Translations under genes and position numbers: made by a program
DNA from: Nocardioidaceae bacterium
GTDB lineage: Bacteria; Actinomycetota; Actinomycetes; Propionibacteriales; Nocardioidaceae
Length of the DNA stretch: 64,000 nt
NCBI GenBank assembly: GCA_029266455.1
Contig: JAQSWV010000003.1
Location: forward strand, 1-64,000
Direction of reading: 5' to 3'
The notes under the pieces: model-generated
Databases searched by the model: none
Seen by the model: only the letters and a program-made list of their open reading frames with translations
What the model was told of the DNA's origin: nothing
Shown: positions 46,392 to 55,174 of the stretch, in pieces
Numbering within the stretch: the stretch's first letter is position 1
How the letters are laid out: each line of letters starts with the position of its first letter

Positions 46392-47702
46392 GTGGCCGAC
46401 CCGCGCCGGCTGGTTCCCCGGACAGACACCGTGCTGGCCGACCCGCGCATGCGCACAGCCGCCGAGCGCCTGGGCCCTGGCCTGGTCCGAGCCGGTGTGC
46501 GCGTCGCGCAGGACCGGGTGCGCGCGGGGGAGGTGCAGCCGGACGATCTGGTCGCCGCAGTGCTGTCCGACCTTCCGGAGTCACCGTCCAGCCTGCGCCC
46601 TGTGCTCAATGCCACCGGCGTGCTGGTGCACACCAATCTCGGCCGCGCGCCGCTCTCGGCCGCGGCCGTGTCGGCGTTGGTGCGGGCCGCGGGCTGCACT
46701 GACGTCGAGCTCGACCTGCAGACCGGCCTGCGCGGACGGCGCGGTCGGGGTGCGCTCGCTGCCCTGGCGGGGGCGGTGCCGTCCGCCGAGGACGTGCACG
46801 TCGTGAACAACAACGCCGCCGCCCTCGCCCTGGTCGCCACAGCGCTGGCGCCCGGGCGCGACATCGTGGTGAGCCGCGGCGAGCTGGTCGAGATCGGTGA
46901 CGGGTTCCGCATCCCTGACCTGCTGGCGGCGACCGGTGCGCGGCTCCGGGAGGTGGGAACGACCAACCGGGTGCACCTGGAGGACTACGCGGCCGCACTG
47001 GGCCCGGATACCGCTCTGGTGCTCAAGGTTCACCCGTCGAACTTCGTGGTCCGGGGCTTCACCAGCGAGGTGCGCGTGCCCGAGCTGGCCACGCTCGGAG
47101 TTCCCGTGGTGGTCGACACCGGTTCCGGACTGCTGGCGCCGCACCCGAGGCTGCCGGACGAGCCCGACGCGGCGACCGCCCTGCGGGACGGAGCCGCCCT
47201 GGTGACCGCCAGCGGTGACAAGCTGCTCGGCGGGCCCCAGTGCGGGCTGTTGCTCGGGCGAGCCGACCTGGTCTCGGTGCTGCGTCGGCATCCGATGGCG
47301 CGCGCACTCCGGGTCGACAAGCTGACCCTCGCCGCGCTCGAGGCGACGCTCCGCGGTCCGGTGCCACCGGTGCCGGCGCGGCTGGCCGCCGACGTCGCCG
47401 ACCTGCACGAGCGGGCACAGCGGCTGGCCACCGGACTGCTGGCCGCAACCGTCGACGCCGAGGTCCGGCCGTCCATCGCCCGGGTCGGCGGTGGCGGGGC
47501 GCCGATGGTGGAGCTGCCGAGTGCCGCGGTGACGCTCGACCCCCGGCTGGCGGGCGTGCTCCGCGCCGGGTCGCCGGCCGTGCTGGGGCGCGTCGAGGAC
47601 GGACGACTGCTGCTGGACCTGCGTGCCGTCGACGCCGCTGACGACGACCGGCTACGGCTGGCCGTGGAGGCGGCGGCGCGGGTCCTGACGGCGGACGGCT
47701 GA
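46392..47702 (+). CDS. selA: L-seryl-tRNA(Sec) selenium transferase
   Basis: PLP enzyme that converts seryl-tRNA(Sec) to selenocysteyl-tRNA(Sec). 436 residues from the GTG at 46392, which has GAGGAGGAG seven bases upstream; earlier in-frame codons would run through tRNA-Sec. Motifs: NATGVLVHTNLGRAPLS, NNNAAALALVATAL, SRGELVEIGDGFRIPDL, EVGTTNRVHLEDY and the PLP lysine in VTASGDKLLGGPQCGLLLG. The stop overlaps the selB start (TGATG), and tRNA-Sec lies just upstream. Confidence 0.96.
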   Translation: MADPRRLVPRTDTVLADPRMRTAAERLGPGLVRAGVRVAQDRVRAGEVQPDDLVAAVLSDLPESPSSLRPVLNATGVLVHTNLGRAPLSAAAVSALVRAAGCTDVELDLQTGLRGRRGRGALAALAGAVPSAEDVHVVNNNAAALALVATALAPGRDIVVSRGELVEIGDGFRIPDLLAATGARLREVGTTNRVHLEDYAAALGPDTALVLKVHPSNFVVRGFTSEVRVPELATLGVPVVVDTGSGLLAPHPRLPDEPDAATALRDGAALVTASGDKLLGGPQCGLLLGRADLVSVLRRHPMARALRVDKLTLAALEATLRGPVPPVPARLAADVADLHERAQRLATGLLAATVDAEVRPSIARVGGGGAPMVELPSAAVTLDPRLAGVLRAGSPAVLGRVEDGRLLLDLRAVDAADDDRLRLAVEAAARVLTADG

Positions 47703-49555
47703 TGCACGTCGTTGCCACCGCCGGCCACGTCGACCACGGCAAGTCCACGCTGGTGCGCGCGCTGACCGGCGTCGACCCCGACCGACTCGCGGAGGAGCGT
47801 CGGCGACGCCTCACCATCGAGCTCGGCTATGCCTGGACACGGCTCCCGGCGGTCGGTGACGTCGCCTTCGTGGATGTGCCCGGCCACGAGCGCTTCGTGC
47901 CGACCATGCTGGCCGGCGTCGGCCCCGTCCCGGCAGTGCTGCTGGTCGTCGCCGCCGACGACGGGTGGATGCCGCAGACCCAGGAGCACGTGGACGCCTT
48001 GCACGGGCTGAACGTGCGACACGGCCTGCTGGTGGTCACGCGCACAGACCTGGCCGACCCGTCCGACACCATCGAGGCCGCCCGCGAGCGGCTGCGGTCC
48101 ACGAGCCTTGCGGAGCTGCACCCCGTCGCGGTGAGCTGCCGCACCGGCGACGGGCTGCCGGCCCTGCGCGCGGCCCTGGCCCGACTGGTGAGCGAGCTGC
48201 CCGCGCCCGCTGCGGACCAGGACGTCCGGATGTGGGTCGACCGTGTCTTCACCGTCGCGGGTGCCGGCACGGTGGTCACCGGCACCCTGCCGGCCGGTAC
48301 CGTGAGGGTCGGGGATCGGCTGAGCACGGGCTCCGGAGAGGTCGTCGTGCGCGGTCTGCAGACGCTCGGTCGCGAGGTCGGGGCGGTCAGCGGCGTGGCC
48401 CGGACGGCCGTGCGTCTTGGCGGACGGGCCGACGACGGTGAGCTGCGCCGAGGCGACGTCCTGCTGACACCACGACGGTTCGTTCGCACCGACCTCGTCG
48501 ACGTGCGAGCCGACCGTGCCGTCGACCTGCCGCGGCACGCGCAGCTGCACATCGGCGCGGCGGCGGTGGGCTGCCGCATGCGACGACTGGGGGACAGCGA
48601 GACGGTGCGGCTGCAGCTCGATGCGCGCCTCCCGCTGCGCATCGGCGACCGCTTCCTGCTGCGGGACCCCGGTAGCCGGGCGGTCCAGGGCGGCACCGTG
48701 CTCGATCCCGTCCCGCCCCCGCTGGGTCGCCGAGGCGCCGGCGCGCAGCGCGCGGCCGTGCTCGCCCGCTCGGACGGACGTCCGGACGCCGTCGACGAGG
48801 TGCGTCGACGCAGGGTTGTGACGCGAGACCTGCTGACGCGGATCGGGGTGTCCCTCAAGGATGCCCGCGGTGCCGCCCGTGGCTCCGGCACTGCTGGCGT
48901 GCTCGAGGCCGACGGGTGGGTCATGGCGCTCGACACGGTGGCCGCCGAGCACCGGCGTCTCCTCGACGTGGTGACCAGGCACCTCGACTCGCGCCCGCTC
49001 GAACCCGGGCCAACCGTGACGGAGGCCGGCCGGCTGCTCGACCTGCCTCCTGCCGTGGTGCGCGATCTCCTCGTTCAGCCCCCACTCGAGGCCGTCGACG
49101 GGCGGGTCATCGTCGCCGGGCGCGAGCGGCTGCCTGCCCCCGTGCGCCGGGCCGTGGGTGCGGTGCTGGCCGAGCTCGCCGATCGGCCCTTCCAGGCGCC
49201 AGGCGCCGCCCGGCTCGAAGAGCTGGGTCTCACCGCCGCGGCACTGGCGGCCGCACACCGCGCGGGCGCCCTGCTTCGCGTCGCCGACCGGGTGGTGCTG
49301 CCGGTCGGAGCCGACCTGCAGGCGGTGGCCATCCTCGCCGGCCTGCCACAGCCGTTCACGGTGAGCCAGGCGAGCCGGGCGCTCGCGAGTAGCCGGCGGG
49401 TCGTGGTGCCGCTGCTGCAGTGGCTCGATCGGGCCGGCCACACCCGTCGGCTGCCGGACGACCGGCGGCAGGTGCGTCTCCCGAGCTCGGGCACCGCGCA
49501 CCCGTCCGGTGCGGATCAGTCCGCCGGAAGCAGCCCCCGGACGTACTCGGCCTGA
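47702..49555 (+). CDS. selB: Selenocysteine-specific elongation factor
   Basis: GTPase that delivers selenocysteyl-tRNA(Sec) to UGA codons followed by a SECIS. 617 residues. G1 is AGHVDHGKSTLVRALTG, followed by switch I TIELGYAWTRL, G3 DVPGHERFVPTML and G4 VTRTDLAD. The second and third EF-Tu-like domains follow (about 175-335). The C-terminal half holds winged-helix repeats, the last including VSQASRALASSRRVVVPLLQ; they bind the SECIS loop. The start overlaps the selA stop. The last 40 bases overlap the convergent DinB-like gene. Confidence 0.95.
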   Translation: MHVVATAGHVDHGKSTLVRALTGVDPDRLAEERRRRLTIELGYAWTRLPAVGDVAFVDVPGHERFVPTMLAGVGPVPAVLLVVAADDGWMPQTQEHVDALHGLNVRHGLLVVTRTDLADPSDTIEAARERLRSTSLAELHPVAVSCRTGDGLPALRAALARLVSELPAPAADQDVRMWVDRVFTVAGAGTVVTGTLPAGTVRVGDRLSTGSGEVVVRGLQTLGREVGAVSGVARTAVRLGGRADDGELRRGDVLLTPRRFVRTDLVDVRADRAVDLPRHAQLHIGAAAVGCRMRRLGDSETVRLQLDARLPLRIGDRFLLRDPGSRAVQGGTVLDPVPPPLGRRGAGAQRAAVLARSDGRPDAVDEVRRRRVVTRDLLTRIGVSLKDARGAARGSGTAGVLEADGWVMALDTVAAEHRRLLDVVTRHLDSRPLEPGPTVTEAGRLLDLPPAVVRDLLVQPPLEAVDGRVIVAGRERLPAPVRRAVGAVLAELADRPFQAPGAARLEELGLTAAALAAAHRAGALLRVADRVVLPVGADLQAVAILAGLPQPFTVSQASRALASSRRVVVPLLQWLDRAGHTRRLPDDRRQVRLPSSGTAHPSGADQSAGSSPRTYSA

Positions 49556-50046
49556 CCGGCGTGCGCCAGGACGTCGGCGAGAACGCTCACCAGCCGCACG
49601 GCCAGGGTCACCGGTGGGTCCCAGTCCTCGTCCACGACCCGTGCCAGCGCGCTCTCGCCCCATGAGCGCAGCTGCCGGACCGTCTGGTCGTGCACGGCGT
49701 CGTGGTAGTCCCGAAGCAGCTCCGGAGACCCGACCCGCACGGCGTCCACGTCGGACGAGGTCTGGCCGTAGCCCGTCGCCGCCTCGTCGAAGGGCAGGCC
49801 GAATCTCGTCGACCAGCCATCCCGCGTCCAGACCTGCTCCTCGGCGGCTGCCCCGGCGAGATGGTCGTCCTGCACCCGGGTCAGGTGCCAGACCAGCCAC
49901 GCGATGGAGTTGCCGGTGCCCGAGGGGCGCCACGCCAGCTCGTCCGGCTCGAGTCCCTCCACCACCGCCCGCACCGAGTCCCGGACCCGGCCGAAGCCGT
50001 CCACCAGCAGCTGTACCGACCAGGCGTCAACGTCTGAGGCAGTCAT
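49516..50046 (-). CDS. DinB/DUF664-family protein (putative metal- or mycothiol-dependent)
   Basis: 176-residue four-helix-bundle protein of the DinB superfamily. Metal-ligand His residues appear in WLVWHLTRVQDDH and LAHAGQAEYVRGLLPAD. Family members include mycothiol-dependent isomerases and transferases, and in an MSH organism this class is common, but no substrate can be given. Start GTG/ATG region at 50046. It overlaps the end of selB tail to tail by 40 bases. Confidence 0.8.
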   Translation of the reverse strand: MTASDVDAWSVQLLVDGFGRVRDSVRAVVEGLEPDELAWRPSGTGNSIAWLVWHLTRVQDDHLAGAAAEEQVWTRDGWSTRFGLPFDEAATGYGQTSSDVDAVRVGSPELLRDYHDAVHDQTVRQLRSWGESALARVVDEDWDPPVTLAVRLVSVLADVLAHAGQAEYVRGLLPAD

Positions 50047-50215
50047 CGCCGTCCTTTCTCACGGCTGTGCGGGCTACCTGGAGTGCATCTGCGCGCCACA
50101 GGCGCGGCACCGCGTCGATCATGTCCGCCCACGCCCCGGGTTCGCAAAGCCAGTACGCCGTGGCACGATCGGCCACACGCAACCGGCACAGGCGGATTGT
50201 CCACGAAGGAGTGCG

Positions 50216-50461
50216 ATGAGCAGGATCACGACGTTGGGCGCGGTCGGCGTGGGCTACGTTCTCGGCGCCAAGGCCGGGCGGGAGCGCTACGAGCAGATCG
50301 CACGAGTGGCGCGCAGGGTCTGGGGCGATCCGCGGGTGCAGCAGGCCGCTGCGGAGGCACGTAGCGCTGCCGCCCAGAAGGCCCCGCTGGTCAAGGACCG
50401 CATCGGGCAGGCCGCGGGCTCGGCCGGCGGGCGGACGACCGGCGGAGCAGGGACGGTGTGA
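50216..50461 (+). CDS. Small YtxH-like protein (paralog of 52495)
   Basis: 81 residues, from an ATG with GAAGGAG upstream. MSRITTLGAVGVGYVLGAK is a short Gly-rich hydrophobic N-terminus, followed by AGRERYEQIARVARRVWGDP and an Ala-rich helix (QQAAAEARSAAAQKAP). The 124-residue protein at 52495 has the same start, AGRxRYEQI, WxDPRVQ and AAxKAPxVK. Its stop overlaps the TetR start (GTGA), so it shares a transcript with the regulator. Function unknown, probably envelope-associated. Confidence 0.75.
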   Translation: MSRITTLGAVGVGYVLGAKAGRERYEQIARVARRVWGDPRVQQAAAEARSAAAQKAPLVKDRIGQAAGSAGGRTTGGAGTV

Positions 50462-51246
50462 GCTCCGCGATGGCCGGCGGAGCGCGCGACCGTGACACGC
50501 CCACCGATCGGCCCGGCACCGACGTGATCGACGCGGATGCCGCGGCGATCGACGGGGTGGCACCCCCGTCACGGCGCATCCCGCTGGATCGGGAGCGGAT
50601 CCTCGCCACCGCGGTGCGGTTCATCGACGAGCACAGCCTGCGGGACCTGACCATGCGTCGGCTCGGTGGCGAGCTGGGCGTGGAAGCCATGTCGCTCTAC
50701 CGCTACGTGCCAGGGCGCGAGGAGCTCCTCGACGGCGTCGTCGAGATGATGCTCACCGAGATGCATGACGACCCCGAGGTCCTGGAGCGACCGCGCGACG
50801 GCTGGCAGGACTACCTGCAGCGGATCGCCCACGGCGTCCGCCGGGTCGCTCTCGCGCATCCGGGCGCATTTCCCCTGGTGGCCTCCCGCCCGCCGGAGGC
50901 GCCGTGGCTGCGGCCACCACTGCGCAGTCTGCGCTGGGTTGAGCGCTTCCTCGACGGCCTGCTCGCGGAGGGCTTCTCGGACCGGTCCGCGATCGCGACC
51001 TACCGGGCCTTCACCAGCTTCCTGCTGGGGCACCTGCTCCTCGAGGTGTCGAGCCATGGTGCCGACATCGGCCCTCTTGACGTGCTCGACGACCCGGACG
51101 CGACTCCGCCACTCGACGACTACCCGCACGTCGCCCGGCTGAGCAGGGACCTGGCCGAGGACCATTCCGCCGTGGAGTTCGAGGAGTCGCTGGAGAACCT
51201 GCTGGACCGCATCGCACTGATCCACCTGCAGACACCCGAGGGCTGA
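50458..51246 (+). CDS. TetR-family transcriptional regulator
   Basis: 262 residues from a GTG that overlaps the preceding stop. An N-terminal 40-residue acidic tail is followed by the TetR HTH: LDRERILATAVRFIDEHSL, LTMRRLGGELGVEAMSLYRY and VPGREELLDGVVEMM. The C-terminal domain (about 105-255) resembles the TetR_C_1 ligand-binding type. By position it may control the envelope cassette around it. Ligand unknown. Confidence 0.86.
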   Translation: MSSAMAGGARDRDTPTDRPGTDVIDADAAAIDGVAPPSRRIPLDRERILATAVRFIDEHSLRDLTMRRLGGELGVEAMSLYRYVPGREELLDGVVEMMLTEMHDDPEVLERPRDGWQDYLQRIAHGVRRVALAHPGAFPLVASRPPEAPWLRPPLRSLRWVERFLDGLLAEGFSDRSAIATYRAFTSFLLGHLLLEVSSHGADIGPLDVLDDPDATPPLDDYPHVARLSRDLAEDHSAVEFEESLENLLDRIALIHLQTPEG

Positions 51247-51379
51247 CCGACCCCGGTCTGGCATGCTGCGCCCTCTGTTCCACCGGCGGCGGGGAGGCCG
51301 CCCGACCCTCCCGTCGTTCCGTTTGCGCCACTACCCGTCCGCTGCCAAAATCAGCGGTTTACACCGTAAAGGAGTTCCA

Positions 51380-51865
51380 GTGACGGATCGTTCGCTGCAG
51401 GGAGCCACGGCCACGGGTGCGAGGGCACCGGGTGGCACGGCGAAGGACTCCGGCTCCGAGCCGGGTGTCGGGGAACTCGTCGGGCAGATGAGCGAGCAGG
51501 TCAGCAGGCTCGTGCGCGACGAGCTCGCCCTCGCCCAGGTCGAGCTGAAGGCCAAGGGCAAGGCGGCCGGGAAGGGCGCGGGTCTGCTCGGCGGCGCCGG
51601 CCTGTTCGGTGCCTATGCGCTCGCCGTGCTCATCGCTGCCGCCGTCCTCGGACTTGCCACGGTCCTGGACGCGTGGCTGGCGGCCGTGATCGTGGGCGTC
51701 GTTCTCCTCGCCATCGCAGGCATCGCGGCCCTCATGGGCAAGAAGCAGGTCTCGCGGGCCACCCCGCCCATGCCGGCCGAGGCGATCGACGGCGCGAAGC
51801 GCGACGTCAAGGCGCTGAAGGGCCAAGCCCCGGCGATCGACGCGGGAGGAGGGCAGCGCCGATGA
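51380..51865 (+). CDS. DUF1469 / holin-X-like membrane protein (second copy)
   Basis: 161 residues from a GTG with AAAGGAG upstream. After a Gly/Ala/Thr-rich lead comes VGELVGQMSEQVSRLVRDEL and ALAQVELKAKGKAAGKGAGL, then two membrane helices (FGAYALAVLIAAAVLGLAT and AAVIVGVVLLAIAGIAALMG) and a hydrophilic tail. Paralog of the protein encoded at 20288, with the same domain order. It starts an overlapping chain with the DUF3618 and DUF4235-like genes. Confidence 0.82.
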   Translation: MTDRSLQGATATGARAPGGTAKDSGSEPGVGELVGQMSEQVSRLVRDELALAQVELKAKGKAAGKGAGLLGGAGLFGAYALAVLIAAAVLGLATVLDAWLAAVIVGVVLLAIAGIAALMGKKQVSRATPPMPAEAIDGAKRDVKALKGQAPAIDAGGGQRR

Positions 51866-52161
51866 GCTCGACCTCCAAGCAGCCGGCCGCCACCCCCGAG
51901 TCGCCCGAGGAGCTGCGGGCCGAGATCGAGCAGACCCGCGAGGAGCTCGCACAGACTGCTCAGGCGCTCAGCGAGAAACTGGACGTGAAGAAGCAGGCTC
52001 GATCCGCGGCCGACACGGTGCAGGCCAGGGTGCAGGAGCGGGTGCAGGAGGTTCCCGTCCGCGCCGCGGCGCAGTGGGAGCGTGACCCGGTCCCCATCGT
52101 GGCCGCCGCCGCCACCTTCGTCCTGTCCATGCTGTTCCTCGGATGGCGGGATCACCGGTGA
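51862..52161 (+). CDS. DUF3618-containing protein (short copy)
   Basis: 99 residues, ATG in an ATGA overlap. DUF3618 signature PEELRAEIEQTREELAQTAQ, then a Gln/Arg-rich helix and one C-terminal membrane segment (PIVAAAATFVLSMLFLGW). It lacks the long LEA-like tail of the copy at 20830. Its stop overlaps the next gene (GTGA). Confidence 0.8.
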   Translation: MSSTSKQPAATPESPEELRAEIEQTREELAQTAQALSEKLDVKKQARSAADTVQARVQERVQEVPVRAAAQWERDPVPIVAAAATFVLSMLFLGWRDHR

Positions 52162-52427
52162 ACGTCGCGAAGATCCTCTACCGCCCGTTCGGGCTCAGCT
52201 CCAGCATCCTGGGCGGTGTCGTCGCAGGCACGGTGTTCAAGCAGGTGTGGCGGCGCGTGCAGGGCGAGGAAGACGTCCCCAACCCGCTGCAGTCCGAGTA
52301 CGGCTGGCGGCAGATGCTGATGGCCGCCGCGCTGCAGGGCGCCATCTACGCACTGGTCAAGGCCACGATCGACCGCGCCGGTGCGCGGGCGTTCGAACGC
52401 CTGACCGGGGAGTGGCCCGGCGACTGA
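52158..52427 (+). CDS. DUF4235-like small membrane protein
   Basis: 89 residues from a GTG overlapping the DUF3618 stop (an ATG five codons upstream is an alternative). The pattern is KILYRPFGLSSSILGGVVAG, a first hydrophobic stretch, then VFKQVWRRVQGEEDVPNPLQ, and a second helix (MLMAAALQGAIYALVKATID). This matches the actinobacterial DUF4235 layout, family assignment from memory. Two short membrane segments, no known function. Confidence 0.72.
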   Translation: MNVAKILYRPFGLSSSILGGVVAGTVFKQVWRRVQGEEDVPNPLQSEYGWRQMLMAAALQGAIYALVKATIDRAGARAFERLTGEWPGD

Positions 52428-52494
52428 CGGGGTACCTGCCTAAGAGACGAGCCAGTCCGACATCTCCGTTCACTGCATCCCCGAAGGAGTAGAC

Positions 52495-52869
52495 ATGAGC
52501 AAGATCGTCACCCTCGCCGCTGCCGCCACCGGCTACGTGCTGGGTTCGCGCGCCGGGCGCCAGCGCTACGAGCAGATCAGCACGCAGGCACAGAAGCTGT
52601 GGCAGGACCCCCGCGTGCAGAAGGCAGCCGCCGACGCCAAGGAGACCGCCGCTGCCAAGGCCCCCGTCGTCAAGGAGAAGGTCAACAAGATGACCGGCGG
52701 CAAGGTCGGCGGATCGTCGGACGGGTCGAGCGACAGGAGCACCTCGACCACCTCTGCCACCACTCCGGCGCCGCCCCCGGTCACCCCCCCGGCCGCGCCT
52801 CCGGCCGACCCGACCGTGTCGCCGAGCACCCCGACCACAGTCAGCAGTCCCGGTACGCCGACGGCCTGA
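52495..52869 (+). CDS. YtxH-like protein with Pro/Thr-rich tail (paralog of 50216)
   Basis: 124 residues, GAAGGAG upstream of the ATG. MSKIVTLAAAATGYVLGSR, AGRQRYEQISTQAQKLWQDP and an Ala/Lys helix (KETAAAKAPVVKEKVNKM) parallel the 81-residue protein at 50216. A 50-residue Ser/Thr/Pro tail follows, which looks disordered. Function unknown. The YihY-like gene starts four bases after its stop. Confidence 0.78.
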   Translation: MSKIVTLAAAATGYVLGSRAGRQRYEQISTQAQKLWQDPRVQKAAADAKETAAAKAPVVKEKVNKMTGGKVGGSSDGSSDRSTSTTSATTPAPPPVTPPAAPPADPTVSPSTPTTVSSPGTPTA

Positions 52870-52873
52870 CGAA

Positions 52874-53860
52874 GTGGCGCACCAAGCCAGCCCCACGGAG
52901 CAACGCGACCGCACCGGCAGCGTCCCGGGACACGATGCTGGCTCGCCCGGGCAGATCCCGGCTGGCGGGTGGGTGCAGATCCTGCGCCGCAGCCTCAAGG
53001 AGGTCGGCACGGACCACCTGACGCTGATCGCGGGAGGGATCGCCTACACGTGGTTCCTCGCGCTGTTCCCCGGCATCATCGCCGCTGTCCTGATCTGGGG
53101 CCTGGTGGCCGATCCGGCACAGATCGAACGGCAGCTCAGCGACATCGCCGGAGCGTTGCCTCAGAACGCCGAGCCGCTGATCACCGAGCAGCTGAAGGCT
53201 GCCACGTCACAGCCCAGTGGCGGTGCCGGCATCGCGGTCGCCATCAGCATCGCGCTCGCACTCTGGAGCGCGTCCGCCGGCATGGCCGGTCTCGTCGAGG
53301 CGACCAACATCGCCTACGACGAGGACGAGAACCGCAACTTCTTCGTGAAGCGCGGCCTGGCGCTGCTGCTGACCGCCGGCTTCCTGCTGTTCCTGCTGAT
53401 CGCCGTCGCCCTGGTCGCGGTCTTCCCGGTGGTGCTGGACCAGTTCAGCGGCGGCGTCGTGGTGCGGGTCGCGGCGCAGGTGGTCCGGTGGGTGGTCCTG
53501 GTGCTCGTCGCGGTCGTGGCGCTGGCCCTGCTCTACCGCCTGGCGCCGGATCGTGACGCCCCACAGATGAAGTGGCTGTCTCTCGGCGCGGTCGTGGCCA
53601 CGGTGCTGTGGGTGCTGGCCTCGATCGGTTTCTCGCTGTACGTCAGCAACTTCAGCAGCTACGGCGACACGTACGGCAGCCTCGCCGGCGTGGTGGTGCT
53701 GCTGCTGTGGTTCTGGATCACTGCCCTGGTCGTGCTGCTGGGTGCGGAGATCAACGCCGAGTCGGAAGCACAGACGGCGCACGACACCACCAAGGGCGAG
53801 CCCCAGCCCATGGGCCAGCGCGGTGCCGTCAAGGCCGACGACTCGCCCCCGACGGGCTGA
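52874..53860 (+). CDS. YihY/BrkB-family inner-membrane protein
   Basis: 328 residues, six membrane segments. [20 protein letters not shown] is the family hallmark, followed by [20 protein letters not shown] and [39 protein letters not shown] and [20 protein letters not shown] complete the core. The family was once thought to be RNase BN, which is wrong; its function is unknown. It ends the second envelope cassette. Confidence 0.87.
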   Translation: MAHQASPTEQRDRTGSVPGHDAGSPGQIPAGGWVQILRRSLKEVGTDHLTLIAGGIAYTWFLALFPGIIAAVLIWGLVADPAQIERQLSDIAGALPQNAEPLITEQLKAATSQPSGGAGIAVAISIALALWSASAGMAGLVEATNIAYDEDENRNFFVKRGLALLLTAGFLLFLLIAVALVAVFPVVLDQFSGGVVVRVAAQVVRWVVLVLVAVVALALLYRLAPDRDAPQMKWLSLGAVVATVLWVLASIGFSLYVSNFSSYGDTYGSLAGVVVLLLWFWITALVVLLGAEINAESEAQTAHDTTKGEPQPMGQRGAVKADDSPPTG

Positions 53861-53931
53861 CGAGGCCCTCACCTCCACGGCCGGATCATGAACGTGCCCC
53901 GCGGCCACTCCGATCGACGACAGGACGACGA

Positions 53932-55128
53932 ATGTCTACAGGCAATCTGCAGCCCACCCCCGACGACAGGTTCACGTTCGGTCTGTGGACGGTCGGGTGG
54001 CAGGCGCGCGACCCGTTCGGGGACCCCACGCGGCCCGCGCTCGACCCCGTCGAGGCAGTTCATCGGCTCGCCGACCTGGGTGCGTACGGAGTCACGTTCC
54101 ACGATGACGACCTGATCCCGTTCGGCAGTGACGCGGCCGTCAGGCGGCAGCACATCGACCGGTTCAGATCCGCCCTGGACGAGACCGGGCTCGTGGTCCC
54201 GATGATGACCACGAACCTGTTCACCCACCCGGTGTTCAAGGAGGGCGCACTCACGGCCAACGACCGGTCCGTGCGCCGCTACGCCATGCGCAAGGTGCTG
54301 CACAACCTGGATCTCGCCGCCGAGCTGGGCGCCAGGACGTATGTGTTCTGGGGCGGCCGGGAGGGTGCCGAGGTCGACGTGGCCAAGGATCTCCCCAGTG
54401 CGCTGGATCGCTACCGCGAGGCGCTCGACACGCTGGCGCAGTACGTGGTCGACCAGGGCTACGGCATCCGCTTCGCGGTGGAGCCGAAGCCCAACGAGCC
54501 GCGGGGCGACATCTTCTTGCCGACGGTCGGCCATGCGCTCGCCTTCATCTCCACCCTGGAGCACGCCGACATGGTCGGGGTGAACCCCGAGGTCGGCCAC
54601 GAGCAGATGTCCAACCTCAACTTCGTGCACGGCATCGCACAGGCGCTGTGGCAGGGCAAGCTCTTCCACATCGACCTCAACGGCCAGCACGGGCCGAAGT
54701 TCGACCAGGACCTGGTCTTCGGGCACGGCGACCTGATCAGCGCCTTCGGCCTCGTCGACCTGCTGGAGAACGGCGGCATCTCGGGGGCGTCGCCGTACGA
54801 CGGCCCGCGCCACTTCGACTACAAGCCACTGCGCACCGAGGATGCCGACGGGGTGTGGGTGTCGGCGGCCGCGAACATGCGCACATACCTGCTGCTGAAG
54901 GAGCGCGCCCACGCGTTCCGCGCCGATCCCGAGGTCCAGGAGGCGCTGGCCATGGCAGGCGCCGGTGATCTGGCGACACCCACCCTCGGCTCCGGCGAGT
55001 CGTACCAGGAGCTGTTGGCGGACTCGTCGGCGTTCGAGGACTTCGACGCCGAAGCCAGGGCGGTGCGTGGCGAGGGCGTCGTACGCATCGACCAGCTGAT
55101 GGTCGAGCACCTCACCGGCGCGCGCTGA
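53932..55128 (+). CDS. xylA: Xylose isomerase
   Basis: Converts D-xylose to D-xylulose, a metal-dependent TIM-barrel enzyme. The 398-residue protein is of the actinobacterial class I length. Seen: [20 protein letters not shown], the base-region [13 protein letters not shown] (His), [20 protein letters not shown], the metal-site [15 protein letters not shown], and [16 protein letters not shown]. The ATG at 53932 is preceded by a weak GGAC. No xylB or xylR lies nearby; product xylulose could feed the phosphoketolase after phosphorylation. Confidence 0.95.
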   Translation: MSTGNLQPTPDDRFTFGLWTVGWQARDPFGDPTRPALDPVEAVHRLADLGAYGVTFHDDDLIPFGSDAAVRRQHIDRFRSALDETGLVVPMMTTNLFTHPVFKEGALTANDRSVRRYAMRKVLHNLDLAAELGARTYVFWGGREGAEVDVAKDLPSALDRYREALDTLAQYVVDQGYGIRFAVEPKPNEPRGDIFLPTVGHALAFISTLEHADMVGVNPEVGHEQMSNLNFVHGIAQALWQGKLFHIDLNGQHGPKFDQDLVFGHGDLISAFGLVDLLENGGISGASPYDGPRHFDYKPLRTEDADGVWVSAAANMRTYLLLKERAHAFRADPEVQEALAMAGAGDLATPTLGSGESYQELLADSSAFEDFDAEARAVRGEGVVRIDQLMVEHLTGAR

Positions 55129-55174
55129 GGCGGGAGCAGGTGAGCCCATCGCGCGGCGGGCTCTCGGCGACCCG

